Of a stretch of 64,000 bases of DNA, positions 33,177-41,553 are shown piece by piece. The stretch spans positions 3,348,001 to 3,412,000 of the forward strand of contig OY970256.1 of NCBI GenBank assembly GCA_963715565.1, read 5' to 3'. Each line of letters opens with the position of its first letter. Within the stretch, counting starts at the first letter, position 1. This stretch comes from JACVRN01 sp963715565. Lineage in GTDB: Bacteria; Acidobacteriota; Blastocatellia; Pyrinomonadales; Pyrinomonadaceae. Made by a program: the position numbers and the translations under genes. The notes below the pieces were generated by a model. That model was given only the letters and a program-made list of their open reading frames with translations, was not told the DNA's origin and made no database searches.

Positions 33177-33546
33177 TTTCTTCTTTTGTCGGCGCGCCTG
33201 CTTCGCGCCATGCCTTCCAGCCGCCCGCCATCGAGTAGACGTTTGTATAGCCCATCCTTTGAAGCATGTCCGTCGCCAGGGCCGAGCGATAGCCGCCGCC
33301 GCAATAGAGTATGAGTTCCGCTTCCTTTTCGGGAACAAGCGTTTCTATGTCGCGCTCTATGATGCCCTTGCCGAGGTGCTCCGCCCCGGCGGCGTGGCCC
33401 GCCGACCACTCGTTGTCTTCACGCACGTCAATCAATCGCGCTCGATTGCTCTCTTCCAGGCGGCGGCGCGTCTCTTCGACCGTCACTTCGCGTATGCGGC
33501 TCTTAGCATCGGCAACGACTCGTAAAAATCCTTCCGAGTGTTTCAT
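33172..33546 (-). CDS. Rhodanese-like sulfurtransferase domain protein
   Basis: This 124-residue single rhodanese domain carries the active-site Cys in YCGGGYRSALATDML. The substrate loop is RLIDVREDNEWSAGHAAGA. It is cytoplasmic and handles persulfide sulfur or acts as a thiosulfate-type sulfurtransferase. The acceptor is unknown. It ends against hairpin H14. The 132 bases to the next gene contain no clear element. Confidence 0.93.
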   Translation of the reverse strand: MKHSEGFLRVVADAKSRIREVTVEETRRRLEESNRARLIDVREDNEWSAGHAAGAEHLGKGIIERDIETLVPEKEAELILYCGGGYRSALATDMLQRMGYTNVYSMAGGWKAWREAGAPTKEEN

Positions 33547-33678
33547 CTACTGTCCTCTCTCTACGTAAAATTTGAGCGGGCGGAGCTTCTTACGCTCTCC
33601 CGGTCGTGCCTGACTTGCGCTCTCTGCCTCCGTTTGATAAATCATAGCGCGTCGGAAACCATTTTGAGGAGACCCAAA

Positions 33679-34092
33679 GTGACCGGAAAGCTTATCCTTC
33701 TATTTTTGATTGCGGCCTCGGTCCTTGCTCTCTCAGGCTGCAACCGCGATACGGAGATTAACGCGGCCCTCTCGGAGGTGGACGCATTCACAACGGAGTT
33801 GCACGAGCGCGTCACACGCGCGCAAGGGGCGGTCAAGGGCATTGACGACGCGCAGCAATACCTGGATTCGCGCAGGAGCGACATCAAACCCAAGGCAAAC
33901 TTTCTGGCACGCATACGCGGCATACAGGTCGGCAGCGAGACCCAAAAGAAGATGGTTGACACGGTCAAGCGCGACCAGATGATGATCTCCTCTTTACCAA
34001 ACACGCAGATGACCTACTCCATGAGCGACCCCGTCTTCAGAACCAAGCTCGAAAAGCTCGTCAACGACTATCTGGACCTCTTTCAGGCATAA
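33679..34092 (+). CDS. Small coiled-coil lipoprotein
   Basis: The protein has 137 residues from a GTG at 33679 with GAGGAG upstream. A signal peptide of the lipoprotein class (LILLFLIAASVLALSGC) places the lipidated Cys at about residue 19. The mature part is helical (INAALSEVDAFTTELHERV, TQKKMVDTVKRDQMM). No known family is recognised. It is likely anchored in the cell envelope. Confidence 0.8.
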   Translation: MTGKLILLFLIAASVLALSGCNRDTEINAALSEVDAFTTELHERVTRAQGAVKGIDDAQQYLDSRRSDIKPKANFLARIRGIQVGSETQKKMVDTVKRDQMMISSLPNTQMTYSMSDPVFRTKLEKLVNDYLDLFQA

Positions 34093-34102
34093 GCACCGAG
34101 GG

Positions 34103-34176
34103 CGTAAATCGTGAATCGTGAATCGTAAATGGAAAAGCCAGTTCTTCTATTTACGATTTACCATTTACGATTTACG
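34103..34176. repeat. Heptamer-arm hairpin H15
   Basis: cgtaaatcgtgaatcgtgaa... (from 34103) faces ctatttacgatttaccattt... (34147-34176), unit AATCGTR as in H5. It follows the lipoprotein gene by ten bases. Confidence 0.88.
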
Positions 34177-34360
34177 TCTTTTCCCCTCTTCCCCTTTTGC
34201 TGTAAACGGGGCGGACGGATTATAATGCCTGTCTTTTCAAGCAAGCACCGAAATCATGTGTCGGCTCAAAGCCAGAGAGCGAAGTGTGTTTGTTGAATTG
34301 TCGGCGCACTTTAGCGTGACGCCCAGACCAGGGGCCGTCGAGCCCGAACGAGAGGCCGCT

Positions 34361-34807
34361 ATGAAAAAAACAGAGATACAGGAGCGCGTACGCACGGCGC
34401 ACCGAAAACTAACGGACGCGCTCGAAGGCTTGTCCGAAGAGGAAGCCGGGCGCGTGGGGCTCACCACTGAGTGGTCTGTCAAGGACGCGCTTGCGCACAT
34501 CAGCGCGTGGGAAACGGAAGGCGAGCTGCGCCTTCGAGAGATACAGGCCGGGACGTGGCAGCCGCAAAGACTGAGCCACGAGATGATAGATGAATTCAAC
34601 GCGCGCGTCGTCGATGAGCGCAAGACGCGCTCCTTCGCAGAACTCCGCGAGGAGTTTGACCGCGCGCATTCGAGCCTCGAAGAGTTCATAGCATCTCTGC
34701 CCGACGAGATTGATGAAAAGTCGCCCACCTACAAGTTCATCGAAGGCGTCACCTTTCGTCATCACGAGCACCACGCAGGGCAGATAGAAAATTACCGGAA
34801 ACAGTGA
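34361..34807 (+). CDS. DinB-superfamily / ClbS-like protein
   Basis: The protein has 148 residues from the ATG at 34361. A four-helix bundle is suggested. The metal-ligand region is in WSVKDALAHISAWETEGELR and the C-terminal TFRHHEHHAGQIENYR, matching DinB-like metal-binding bundles (YfiT, maleylpyruvate isomerase N-type, ClbS/DfsB). Likely a thiol-dependent or protective enzyme. Exact reaction unknown. The stop TGA (CAG TGA) is the first triplet of hairpin H16. Confidence 0.82.
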   Translation: MKKTEIQERVRTAHRKLTDALEGLSEEEAGRVGLTTEWSVKDALAHISAWETEGELRLREIQAGTWQPQRLSHEMIDEFNARVVDERKTRSFAELREEFDRAHSSLEEFIASLPDEIDEKSPTYKFIEGVTFRHHEHHAGQIENYRKQ

Positions 34808-34879
34808 CAAGTGACGAGTGACAAGTGACAAGCAAGAAGATGTTTTCTCTTGTCACTTGTCACTCGTCACTTGTCACTG
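34802..34879. repeat. Heptamer-arm hairpin H16, perfect 31-bp arms
   Basis: Arms 34802-34832 and 34849-34879 are perfect complements, cagtgacaagtgacgagtga... type. They share the arm sequence of H13. It separates the DinB-like gene from lpdA. Confidence 0.95.
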
Positions 34880-34895
34880 CTTTTAAGGAGGAGCA

Positions 34896-36299
34896 TTGGC
34901 AACGGAACAGTTTGACGTGACGATTATAGGGAGCGGGCCGGGCGGTTATGTGGCTGCGATACGGGGCGCGCAACTGGGGTTAAAGGTGGCTCTCGTCGAG
35001 AAGGACAAACGCCTCGGTGGGACGTGTACTCTTCGCGGCTGCATTCCCACGAAGGCGTTGTTGATGTCTGCGCACGTTTATGAGCAGATGCAGCACGCCA
35101 AGGATTTCGGCGTCCAGGCTTCGGAGATTCAACTGGCTTTCGGCGACGTGCAGAAGCGCAAAGATAAGGTCGTGATGAAAAACTCCAAGGGTATCGAATA
35201 CCTGATGAAGAAAAACACGATCACGGTCTTCAAAGGCAAAGGGAAGTTGGCGCTGCCCGGAAAAGTTGAAGTCACCGGCGACGACGGCCAGAAGGAAACC
35301 ATCAACACCAAAAACATCATCATCGCGACGGGCTCGGTCGTGCGTCCGATTCCCGGCTTCGAAGTTGACGGCTCTGTGGTTGTCAACTCGGACCAGATTC
35401 TGGAATTGAAGGACGTGCCGAAATCCTTAATCGTGATGGGCGCGGGCGCTGTCGGTGTAGAGTTCGCTTCCGTCTACTCGCGCTTTGGCGCGGAGACGAC
35501 GATTGTCGAGCTGATGCCGCGTCTCCTGCCAATCGAAGACGAAGAGGTCTCGAAGGAGCTGGAAAAATCTTTCCGCAAGCGGGGCATCAAATCGCAGGTG
35601 GATACCAAGCTCGAAAAGTTGGAGAAGACGGACACGGGCGTTCGCCTGACGGGTAAGACTTCCAAGGGCGAAGACGTCACGCTGGAAGCTGCGATGTTGC
35701 TCGTCGCCGTCGGGCGCATGCCTTTTCTGGAAGGTCTCGGGCTTGAAGGAACAAAAATCAAGGTCGAGCGCGGCGCGATTCAGGTGGACGAATTCTGTCG
35801 CACTGGCGAGCAGAACGTCTTTGCCATAGGAGATGTGATTCCGACTCCGTGGCTCGCGCACCTTGCTTCCAAGGAAGGCATCCTTGTTGTCGAACAAATC
35901 GCGGGCGAGAAGGCCGAGCCCATTAACCTTCGCCACGTTCCCAACTGCACCTACTGCGACCCTGAAGTCGCGAGCGTCGGCTTGACGGAAGCGGCGGCGC
36001 GCAAAGAAGGCTATGACGTCAAGGTGGCGAAGTTTCCCTTCTCTGCTTCGGGCAAGGCGCGCATCCTCGGCGAAGAGGAGGGCTTTGTCAAAATCGTCAG
36101 CGAGACGAAGTACGACGAGCTGCTGGGCGTGCACATCATCGGGCCGCACGCGACCGAGTTAATCGCGGAAGCGTGCGTCGCCATGCAACTTGAATCAACG
36201 GCAGAAGAACTGGGCCGCACCATGCACGCGCACCCAACCATTGCCGAAACGGTCATGGAAGCAGCCGAAGGCATTCACGGGCTGACGATACACATCTAG
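34896..36299 (+). CDS. lpdA: Dihydrolipoyl dehydrogenase (E3)
   Basis: This 467-residue protein starts at a TTG preceded by a strong AAGGAGGAG. The FAD-binding GSGPGGYVAAIRGAQLG and the redox disulfide GGTCTLRGCIPTKAL are present, as are the NAD-binding GAGAVGVEFAS and the C-terminal catalytic His-Glu in HAHPTIAE. It reoxidises the lipoyl arm of the E2 subunit and makes NADH. It is the first gene of the operon that continues with E1alpha, E1beta and E2. Confidence 0.96.
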   Translation: MATEQFDVTIIGSGPGGYVAAIRGAQLGLKVALVEKDKRLGGTCTLRGCIPTKALLMSAHVYEQMQHAKDFGVQASEIQLAFGDVQKRKDKVVMKNSKGIEYLMKKNTITVFKGKGKLALPGKVEVTGDDGQKETINTKNIIIATGSVVRPIPGFEVDGSVVVNSDQILELKDVPKSLIVMGAGAVGVEFASVYSRFGAETTIVELMPRLLPIEDEEVSKELEKSFRKRGIKSQVDTKLEKLEKTDTGVRLTGKTSKGEDVTLEAAMLLVAVGRMPFLEGLGLEGTKIKVERGAIQVDEFCRTGEQNVFAIGDVIPTPWLAHLASKEGILVVEQIAGEKAEPINLRHVPNCTYCDPEVASVGLTEAAARKEGYDVKVAKFPFSASGKARILGEEEGFVKIVSETKYDELLGVHIIGPHATELIAEACVAMQLESTAEELGRTMHAHPTIAETVMEAAEGIHGLTIHI

Positions 36300-36300
36300 G

Positions 36301-36378
36301 AAGTAAGCAGTAAGCAGTGAGCAGTAAGCAGAACAAACTGCTCTTTACTGCTCACTGCTTACTGCTCACTGCTTACTT
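36301..36378. repeat. Heptamer-arm hairpin H17 abutting the E1alpha start codon
   Basis: aagtaagcagtaagcagtga... (36301-36331) faces ctgctctttactgctcactg... (36339-36378), unit AGTRAGC. It begins one base after the lpdA stop and ends on the base before the E1alpha ATG, filling the whole intergenic space. Confidence 0.93.
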
Positions 36379-37500
36379 ATGAAAAAACAGCGCAAACCGG
36401 CGCAGGCCGAAAGTAAAAAAAACGAGGAGCAGGCGGTCGCTGTGGCCGACGCCGCAGAGACGACAGCGCCGCTTTCATGCACGAGCGAAACATCGCTCAC
36501 TCATGAGCAGATGCTTGAGATGTATCGCTATTTGAAGCTCACGCGGCTGGTCGAGGAACGCCTTGTCAATCTCTATCGCCAGACGAAAGTTGTGGGCGGT
36601 GTGTTTCGCTCGCTAGGACAGGAAGGAACGGCGGTCGGCACTGCTTACGCACTGAGGCCGCAGGATTTTCTGAGCCCTTTGATACGCGACCTCGGCGCAG
36701 TGCTCGTGCGCGGGATTCGCCCGCGCGAGATTTTCGCGCAGTACATGGCAAAGGCATGGGGGCCTTCGGGCGGGCGCGATTTGAATATTCACTTCGGCGA
36801 TTTGGAAAAAGGCTTCATCGGTCCCATCTCGCACCTGGGCGACATGATTCCTGTGATGACGGGCGTCGTGCTCGGCGCGCGGCTTCAGAAACGTGACGTC
36901 GTGGCGATGGCCTACATAGGCGATGGCGGGATGAGCACGGGCGCGTTTCATGAAGGCTTGAATTTCGCCGCCGTCCAGCGCCTGCCTTTGATTGTCGTCG
37001 CGGAATATAACCACTACGCTTACTCTACGCCGACCAGTTTGCAAACGGCTGTTGAAAATCTGGCTGATAAGGCCGCAGGCTACGGCATCCCCGGCCACAT
37101 TGTTGACGGCAACGACATCATCGCCTGCTACGAAGTGACGCGGCGTGCCGTAGAGCACGCGAGCGGAGGCAATGGAGCAGTGCTCATCGAAGCGAAGACC
37201 TATCGCCGCAAGGGACACGCGGAGCACGACGACCAGCGCTATGTTCCCGAAGGCGAAATTGAATGGTGGGAGAAACATAACGACCCTATTGATCGCTACG
37301 AAAGATTTTTGACGGAGAACAACATCGCCACGCGCGAGAAGTTGGGAGAAATCACAGCGGACATCCAGCGCGAGCTTGACGAAGACGTGGCGTGGGCCGA
37401 AAGCTCGCCCATGCCCGAAGCGGAGCAGGCCGCCTACAATGTGTTCGACAACACGATTGTGCCGCCCGCGTTTCGCCCGAAGGTGTTAGGCGAGACATAA
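36379..37500 (+). CDS. 2-oxoacid dehydrogenase E1, alpha subunit
   Basis: This 373-residue TPP-dependent subunit has MAYIGDGGMSTGAFHEGLN (GDG...N motif for Mg-TPP), FRSLGQEGTAVGTAYAL and TYRRKGHAEHDDQRYV near the phosphorylation-loop region. An N-terminal basic/acidic extension of about 30 residues is disordered. Whether the substrate is pyruvate, acetoin or branched-chain 2-oxoacids cannot be settled; the sequence is closest in style to the alpha/beta heterotetrameric type. There is no ribosome site because hairpin H17 touches the start codon. Confidence 0.93.
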   Translation: MKKQRKPAQAESKKNEEQAVAVADAAETTAPLSCTSETSLTHEQMLEMYRYLKLTRLVEERLVNLYRQTKVVGGVFRSLGQEGTAVGTAYALRPQDFLSPLIRDLGAVLVRGIRPREIFAQYMAKAWGPSGGRDLNIHFGDLEKGFIGPISHLGDMIPVMTGVVLGARLQKRDVVAMAYIGDGGMSTGAFHEGLNFAAVQRLPLIVVAEYNHYAYSTPTSLQTAVENLADKAAGYGIPGHIVDGNDIIACYEVTRRAVEHASGGNGAVLIEAKTYRRKGHAEHDDQRYVPEGEIEWWEKHNDPIDRYERFLTENNIATREKLGEITADIQRELDEDVAWAESSPMPEAEQAAYNVFDNTIVPPAFRPKVLGET

Positions 37501-37534
37501 GTTATTAGTTAATCACAATTGTCCGGATTGGAAG

Positions 37535-38365
37535 ATGGGTAGGACTCTCAAAGTAGAATTAACAGTCAAAGAGGATGACGGGCGAGTGATTGTCAAGTCA
37601 CTTGATGGCGAAGATGCCGATAAGTGGCAAAGGCTCGTAGCTGACCTTTGTTTGTTCGCGCAAGCTCACAACAAGAACCCTGATTGGGCTAGTCTTCGGT
37701 GGAGAAAAACGGAAGCATGGCAGATGAGTGAGAGAGTGCTGGATAAGGCTGAATACAGATTAATATTAGAGGCTTGTCGTAATCTACCGAAGGCCCATGG
37801 TAACTATCATGTTAATGACTTCGTCACGAATTTAATGAGCACCGTGCTAGATAAGAAGTTGAATCCGACAACAATTAGAAATATTGATAATCATTACAAG
37901 TCAAAGCGGTACAACGAAATCAGAACTCGTGATGATTTAGTAGACTTTTTTCACAGATACCCAAACACGCGTGAGGGAAACACGGAAGCAGCCTTATATC
38001 TATGGGGTTATAAGTACTGGAACAGAATGGAACAGCTTAGGCAACTCGTCGCGTATTTCGATTCAATAGAAGTTAGCGATGAAGAGTCATTAGAGCGTTG
38101 GGCCAAGAACAGCGACTTTCACAAGGATTTCGAAGGCAGAATAAAGGGTCTTGGTATCGCGGCTTATCAATGGTTAACAATGCGAAAAGGAGTTCAGACT
38201 GTGAAGCCAGATAGCCGTGTAAAGCGATTTCTCCACAAAGCGACTGGGCGCGATTTTTCCGCTACAGAGATTATTTTAATTCTTGAGAAAGTAGCCGTAG
38301 AGTTAGGTATACCCGCGAACGAATTAGATTGGGCAATATGGGAGTCAGAGGGTACCCCCCATTAG
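37535..38365 (+). CDS. AT-rich hypothetical gene inserted between E1alpha and E1beta (HhH-like C-terminus)
   Basis: This 276-residue protein is of unknown family. Its codon use is visibly more AT-rich than that of its neighbours. Residues 1-40 look like a beta-rich start. The middle is helical and charged. The C-terminal third has an HhH-GPD-like pattern: GRIKGLGIAAYQWLTM followed by VKPDSRVKRFLHKATG and ELGIPANELDWAIWES, where the PD could stand for the catalytic Asp of DNA glycosylases. No Fe-S cluster Cys is present. DNA binding is inferred from the pattern only. The gene is 34 bases after the E1alpha gene and 15 before the E1beta gene, in the same direction. Confidence 0.7.
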   Translation: MGRTLKVELTVKEDDGRVIVKSLDGEDADKWQRLVADLCLFAQAHNKNPDWASLRWRKTEAWQMSERVLDKAEYRLILEACRNLPKAHGNYHVNDFVTNLMSTVLDKKLNPTTIRNIDNHYKSKRYNEIRTRDDLVDFFHRYPNTREGNTEAALYLWGYKYWNRMEQLRQLVAYFDSIEVSDEESLERWAKNSDFHKDFEGRIKGLGIAAYQWLTMRKGVQTVKPDSRVKRFLHKATGRDFSATEIILILEKVAVELGIPANELDWAIWESEGTPH

Positions 38366-38380
38366 TGTTTGTGAACAGCT

Positions 38381-39409
38381 ATGTCAACAGCAACTAAAAA
38401 AGAGCATAAATCGAACCGCCCGCAGCGCGGCGGGATGGCGACGATGGTGGAAGCTATTCGCCAGGGCATCTGGGAAGAGATGGAGAGTGACCCGAAGGTC
38501 TTTGTCATAGGCGAAGATGTCGGCGCGTATGGCGGCGCGTTCAAGGTTACGGACGGTCTAGTGGACGAGTTCGGCGCGGAGCGCGTGATTGATACGCCTA
38601 TCTCGGAGGCTGCGATTGTCGGCGCGGCGTGCGGCGCGGCGTTGATGGGGATGAAACCCGTCGCGGAGTTTCAGTTTATAGATTTTATCTCGGCTGGCTT
38701 TGACATGCTGACAAACTACGCTGCGAAATGTCGCTATCGCTGGGGCGCTGGCATTCAGGCTGTGTTTCGCGGCCCGTGCGGGAGCGGTGTGCACGCCGGG
38801 CCGTTTCATTCCATCAATGCAGAGGCGTTCTTCCTGAACACGGCTGGCCTCAAAATAGTCGAGCCCTCTACGGCTTACGATGCGAAGGGCTTAATCAAGG
38901 CGGCTATACGCGACCCGGACCCCGTGCTCTATTTCGAGCACAAGAAGCTCTATCGTCTGCCGCGCCTGCGCGAAGAGTTGCCCGAAGACGATTACATCGT
39001 GCCGATTGGAAAGGCGCGCACGCGCCGCGAGGGACGCGATCTTTCCATCATCACTTTCGGCGCGATGACCTTGACGGCTCTAGACGCCGCAGAGGAGTTG
39101 GAGCGAGAGGGTCTCGATGTAGAGGTCATAGACCTGCGCACGTTAGCGCCTATGGACAAGCAGGCGATTCTGGATTCTGTGAAGAAGACCAGCCGCGTGA
39201 TGGTCCTGCACGAAGCTTCGCGCACGGGCGGCATCGGCGGCGAGATTGCCGCGACGATTGCCGAAGAAGCTTTCGAGTGGCTGGACGCGCCCGTGGTGCG
39301 CGTCGCTTCGATTGATAGCCCCGTGCCTTATTCGCCGCCGCTCGAAGAGTATTACATGCCGCAGACGAAAGATGTGCTGGAAGCGGCGCGGCGGCTCGCG
39401 GCGTATTGA
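38381..39409 (+). CDS. 2-oxoacid dehydrogenase E1, beta subunit
   Basis: This 342-residue protein has the transketolase-type pyrimidine-binding domain (VIGEDVGAYGGAFKVTDGL, DTPISEAAIVGAACGAAL) followed by the C-terminal domain (VEVIDLRTLAPMDKQAILDS, HEASRTGGIGGEIAATIAEE). It pairs with the E1alpha encoded upstream to form the TPP active site. The N-terminal 18 residues are Lys-rich and disordered. The frame is continuous despite the foreign gene upstream. Confidence 0.95.
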   Translation: MSTATKKEHKSNRPQRGGMATMVEAIRQGIWEEMESDPKVFVIGEDVGAYGGAFKVTDGLVDEFGAERVIDTPISEAAIVGAACGAALMGMKPVAEFQFIDFISAGFDMLTNYAAKCRYRWGAGIQAVFRGPCGSGVHAGPFHSINAEAFFLNTAGLKIVEPSTAYDAKGLIKAAIRDPDPVLYFEHKKLYRLPRLREELPEDDYIVPIGKARTRREGRDLSIITFGAMTLTALDAAEELEREGLDVEVIDLRTLAPMDKQAILDSVKKTSRVMVLHEASRTGGIGGEIAATIAEEAFEWLDAPVVRVASIDSPVPYSPPLEEYYMPQTKDVLEAARRLAAY

Positions 39410-39472
39410 AAGAGGAACAGCAGGATTTTCATCTTTCGTTAGATCTGTCTTTTGTGGAAAAGGAGAACGTTG

Positions 39473-39745
39473 ATGCCCAAGTACATTATAGAGCGGGATA
39501 TCCCTGCGGTCGGAAAAATGTCTGCGGACGAATTGCAGGGCGCGTCGCGTAAATCATGCAGCGTCATTGAGAGCATAGGGCCGCAGATACAGTGGGTCGA
39601 AAGCTACGTCACGGACGACAAGCTCTACTGCGTCTACATCTCGCCCAACGAGGAACTGATACGCCAGCACGCAGAGCAGGGCGGCTTCCCCGCCAACCGC
39701 ATTTCGGAAATTAGAACAATGATTGATCCAACGACAGCGGAGTAA
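39473..39745 (+). CDS. DUF4242 / SCO4226-like small protein
   Basis: The protein has 90 residues from the ATG at 39473, with AAGGAG upstream. The family pattern is MPKYIIERDIPAVGKMSADE, WVESYVTDDKLYCVYISPNE and HAEQGGFPANRISEIRTMID. The relative SCO4226 is a nickel-binding ferredoxin-like protein. The metal here is unproven. It is placed between E1beta and E2 in the operon. Confidence 0.88.
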   Translation: MPKYIIERDIPAVGKMSADELQGASRKSCSVIESIGPQIQWVESYVTDDKLYCVYISPNEELIRQHAEQGGFPANRISEIRTMIDPTTAE

Positions 39746-39862
39746 ATTTTAGATTTTCGATTTGCGATTTTAGATTGGAAGATGACAAATCAAAGTATTT
39801 GAAATCTGATTAAGCTTTAAATCTTTAGTCCGCTTCCAATCGAAAATCTAAAATCGAAAATT
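39745..39862. repeat. Heptamer-arm hairpin H18
   Basis: aattttagattttcgatttg... (39745-39781) faces cttccaatcgaaaatctaaa... (39833-39862). Units are ATTTTAG/ATTTTCG. It begins with the last base of the DUF4242 stop codon. Confidence 0.82.
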
Positions 39863-39877
39863 ATATCGGGAGCATTT

Positions 39878-41401
39878 ATGAGCACAGAAGTAGTGATGCC
39901 GCAGATGGGTGAATCCATCGCGGAAGGGACGATCACAAAGTGGTTAAAGAAGGTGGGCGACCGTGTGGAGCGCGACGAGCCGCTCTTTGAGATTTCCACC
40001 GACAAGGTGGACGCGGAGATTCCGAGCCCCGCTGCTGGGACGCTCACGGAAATCAGGCATCAAGAGGGCGAAACTGTCGAAGTCAATAAAGTAGTCGCCG
40101 TGCTGGATGGCGGCGACGGCGCAAGCGCCGCAGCCGCGCCGCAAACTGAAACGGCAACGAGCGCACCTGCCTCGCAGGCAGCCGTCTCGCCTGAGCCTCC
40201 GCCTCCGCCGCCCGCGCCACCGCCCACGCAAGCCCCATCAGCGCCTACGCCACCGTCAACCACATCAACTACTGCTGCACCGCCACCGCCAGCGCAAGCT
40301 CCGCCTGCACCGCCAGCGCCTCCTTCGTCTTCTGCGCCTGCGCCTCCGGCTCAAGCCGCCCAGACATCTTCCGCGCCGACCGCAGAGGCAGCCCCGGCGC
40401 AAGCTTCTGCCGCGAGTGAAGACCGTGGCTCCCAGTCCGTAGAAGAGTTGCGCCGCACGCGTTCGAGCCCGCTTGTGCGCAACATCGCGCGCGAGCACGG
40501 CATAGACATCTCTCGTCTTGAAGGTACTGGGATGAGCGGGCGCGTTACCAAAAACGATATTCTGAGCTTTATAGAATCGGGCGCGGCCATGTCGCCGCAG
40601 GAAGCCATGCAAACGGGTCAGGCGCAAGCCGCAAGTGCTGCTGCGCCTGCTGCTCCGACGGCTCCCGTACAGGCTCCGCCGCCTTTGCAGCCCGGCGCGG
40701 AAGACCGCGTCGAGCCCATGACCGTCATGCGCAAGAAGATTGCCGAGCACATGGTTCAGTCTCGGCGCACTTCGGCGCATGTCACCACCGTTTACGAAAT
40801 AGACATGACGCGCGTGCATCGCCTGCGCGAGCAACACAAGCGCGAGTTCCAGGAGCGTTACGGAACAAAGCTCAGCTACATGCCCTTTATCTTTCAGGCT
40901 GTGACGAGCACCATCAGAAAGTTTCCAATCTTTAACGCGCAGGTTTCGGGCGACCAGATTATCTACAAGCGCGACATCAATCTCGGAATGGCCGTGGCTT
41001 TGGACTGGGGCTTGATTGTGCCGGTCATCAAACGCGCGGACGAGCTTTCGATTGCGGGCCTTGCTCGCGCGGCCAATGATCTTGCTGACAGAGCGCGTAC
41101 CAAACAACTCAAACCGGACGAAGTCGCGGGTGGAACTTTCACCATCACTAATCCGGGCGTCTTTGGCGGACTCTTCGGCACGCCGATTATCAACCAGCCG
41201 CAGGTCGCCATTCTCGGCGTCGGCGCGATAGAGAAACGCGTGAAGGTGATGACCACGCCCGAAGGCGACGACCACATGGCGATTCGCTACATGGCCTACT
41301 TCGCTTTGACCTTCGACCATCGCATCATCGACGGGTCGGACGCCGAAAAATTCCTCGGGTACGTCAAAGAGCTTCTGGAGGCGGGGTCATTCCAAATATA
41401 A
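39878..41401 (+). CDS. Dihydrolipoamide acyltransferase (E2)
   Basis: In this 507-residue protein, residues 1-80 are the lipoyl domain with the lipoylated Lys in EISTDKVDAEIPSP. A linker of about 110 residues very rich in Pro and Ala follows. The E1/E3-binding domain is SSPLVRNIAREHGIDISRLE (about 195-230), and the catalytic core ends with FALTFDHRIIDGSDA (the HRxxDG motif). It transfers the acyl group to CoA in the cytoplasm. The lipoyl cofactor depends on LipB and LipA, encoded 6-8 kb downstream. Confidence 0.96.
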   Translation: MSTEVVMPQMGESIAEGTITKWLKKVGDRVERDEPLFEISTDKVDAEIPSPAAGTLTEIRHQEGETVEVNKVVAVLDGGDGASAAAAPQTETATSAPASQAAVSPEPPPPPPAPPPTQAPSAPTPPSTTSTTAAPPPPAQAPPAPPAPPSSSAPAPPAQAAQTSSAPTAEAAPAQASAASEDRGSQSVEELRRTRSSPLVRNIAREHGIDISRLEGTGMSGRVTKNDILSFIESGAAMSPQEAMQTGQAQAASAAAPAAPTAPVQAPPPLQPGAEDRVEPMTVMRKKIAEHMVQSRRTSAHVTTVYEIDMTRVHRLREQHKREFQERYGTKLSYMPFIFQAVTSTIRKFPIFNAQVSGDQIIYKRDINLGMAVALDWGLIVPVIKRADELSIAGLARAANDLADRARTKQLKPDEVAGGTFTITNPGVFGGLFGTPIINQPQVAILGVGAIEKRVKVMTTPEGDDHMAIRYMAYFALTFDHRIIDGSDAEKFLGYVKELLEAGSFQI

Positions 41402-41472
41402 ACAGGCTGGTCTAAGCTAAAAAAACATCCACGCGCAGAGGTGTGTCACTTAGATAGATACTGCATGATTAG

Positions 41473-41511
41473 CGAAAGAGGTCGCCTGACTAATTCGGGC
41501 GACCTCTTTCG
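41473..41511. terminator. Strong hairpin terminator after E2
   Basis: cgaaagaggtcgcc (41473-41486) and ggcgacctctttcg (41498-41511) form a perfect 14-bp stem with an 11-base loop. It lies between the convergent E2 gene and the propeller gene and probably works on both strands. Confidence 0.8.
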
Positions 41512-41553
41512 TCTAAAGCGTACAGGTTATTGCGGCAGGCAAGCTCATTTGTC

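Noticed and set aside
40265..41320. Minus-strand ORF of 351 residues opposite the E2 gene
   Set aside because: An antisense shadow of the Pro/Ala-rich linker and catalytic core. The E2 motifs on the plus strand are unambiguous.
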